Shown: positions 30,989 to 31,023 of the stretch, one piece after another
Layout: each line of letters begins with the position of its first letter
Numbering within the stretch: position 1 is the first letter of the stretch
Source of the DNA: JADLGL01 sp964611195
GTDB taxonomy: Bacteria > Pseudomonadota > Alphaproteobacteria > Rhizobiales > Kaistiaceae
Direction of reading: 5' to 3'
Assembly (NCBI GenBank): GCA_964611195.1
Contig: CAZSXA010000005.1
Span: forward strand, 1 to 31,023
Length of the DNA: 31,023 nucleotides
The notes under the pieces: model-generated
What the model was told of the DNA's origin: nothing
The model's database searches: none
The model's input: the letters and a program-made list of their open reading frames with translations, nothing else
Made by a program: the position numbers and the translations under genes

Positions 30989-31023
30989 CTACTCGGCCGG
31001 CTCGGTCTGGCCGGCCGTCTGAG
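30989..31023 (-). CDS. C-terminal end of an upstream gene, possibly glyoxylate carboligase
   Basis: Reading backwards from the window edge, ten codons (QTAGQTEPAE) end at a TAG at 30989-30991, 39 bp before hyi. The identity cannot be read from ten residues; the guess of gcl rests only on the usual gcl-hyi-glxR order. Confidence 0.35.
   Translation of the reverse strand, partial: QTAGQTEPAE

Noticed and set aside
1..31023. CRISPR arrays, tRNA or rRNA genes, insertion sequences
   Set aside because: None was found by reading: no regularly spaced repeats, no transposase-like proteins and no recognisable tRNA or rRNA sequence.

Overview
The window reads as chromosomal DNA of a GC-rich alphaproteobacterium. 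The codon usage, the glcDEF plus tartronate-semialdehyde gene order and the FecCD-type transporter all fit that, but no rRNA or tRNA is present to fix the taxon. Many exported proteins are very acidic, which suggests a marine or salt-tolerant organism (inference). Two runs of N (4926-5025 and 23428-23437) show that this is a scaffolded draft assembly.

Region 1 (1-4083, minus strand) is a cobalamin-riboswitch operon: btuC-like permease, btuD-like ATPase, btuF-like binding protein, then the start of a quinone oxidoreductase gene that leaves the window. The riboswitch is clear (B12 box at 3861-3876). A stem-loop downstream of it holds the GTG start of the permease in its stem and the Shine-Dalgarno in its loop.

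Region 2 (4288-16887) is a PQQ-dependent alcohol oxidation locus made of two convergent gene sets. The plus-strand set has a barrel-cytochrome c fusion, a small cytochrome c, a type I periplasmic binding protein, a YVTN beta-propeller protein, a secreted Asp-rich protein with 43 Asp in 59 residues, an ABC ATPase and an ABC-2 permease. The minus-strand set has a third small cytochrome c, the PQQ dehydrogenase, a MxaJ/XoxJ-like binding protein and a second type I binding protein. The dehydrogenase carries the extra Asp two residues after the catalytic Asp (D346-I-D348) that marks lanthanide-dependent enzymes. The ABC genes resemble the PedA1A2BC type, which in Pseudomonas putida is needed for growth at low lanthanum. 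The Asp-rich protein, translationally coupled inside this set, is the best candidate in the window for an undescribed component, possibly a periplasmic lanthanide or calcium binder.

Region 3 (17068-23021, plus strand) is a two-gene operon: a three-TM membrane protein with a long acidic tail and a 1448-residue double-VWA protein that looks like a fusion of two BatA-like proteins. No MoxR ATPase or DUF58 gene is next to it.

Region 4 (23065-31023, minus strand) is glyoxylate/glycolate metabolism: the end of an upstream gene (possibly gcl), hyi, glxR, a glycerate 2-kinase gene, glcD, glcE and glcF. It is followed by a tetR-family gene with two GACC-N4-GGTC operator-like palindromes before it. 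That tetR gene is broken by a 158-bp segment holding 10 N and a 39-codon piece resembling trigger factor, bounded by a 26-bp direct repeat. Removing one repeat unit restores an in-frame 197-residue repressor, so an assembly misjoin is likely. Together the regions could take a short alcohol or diol to glycolate, glyoxylate and 2-phosphoglycerate, but a metabolic link between regions 2 and 4 is inference.
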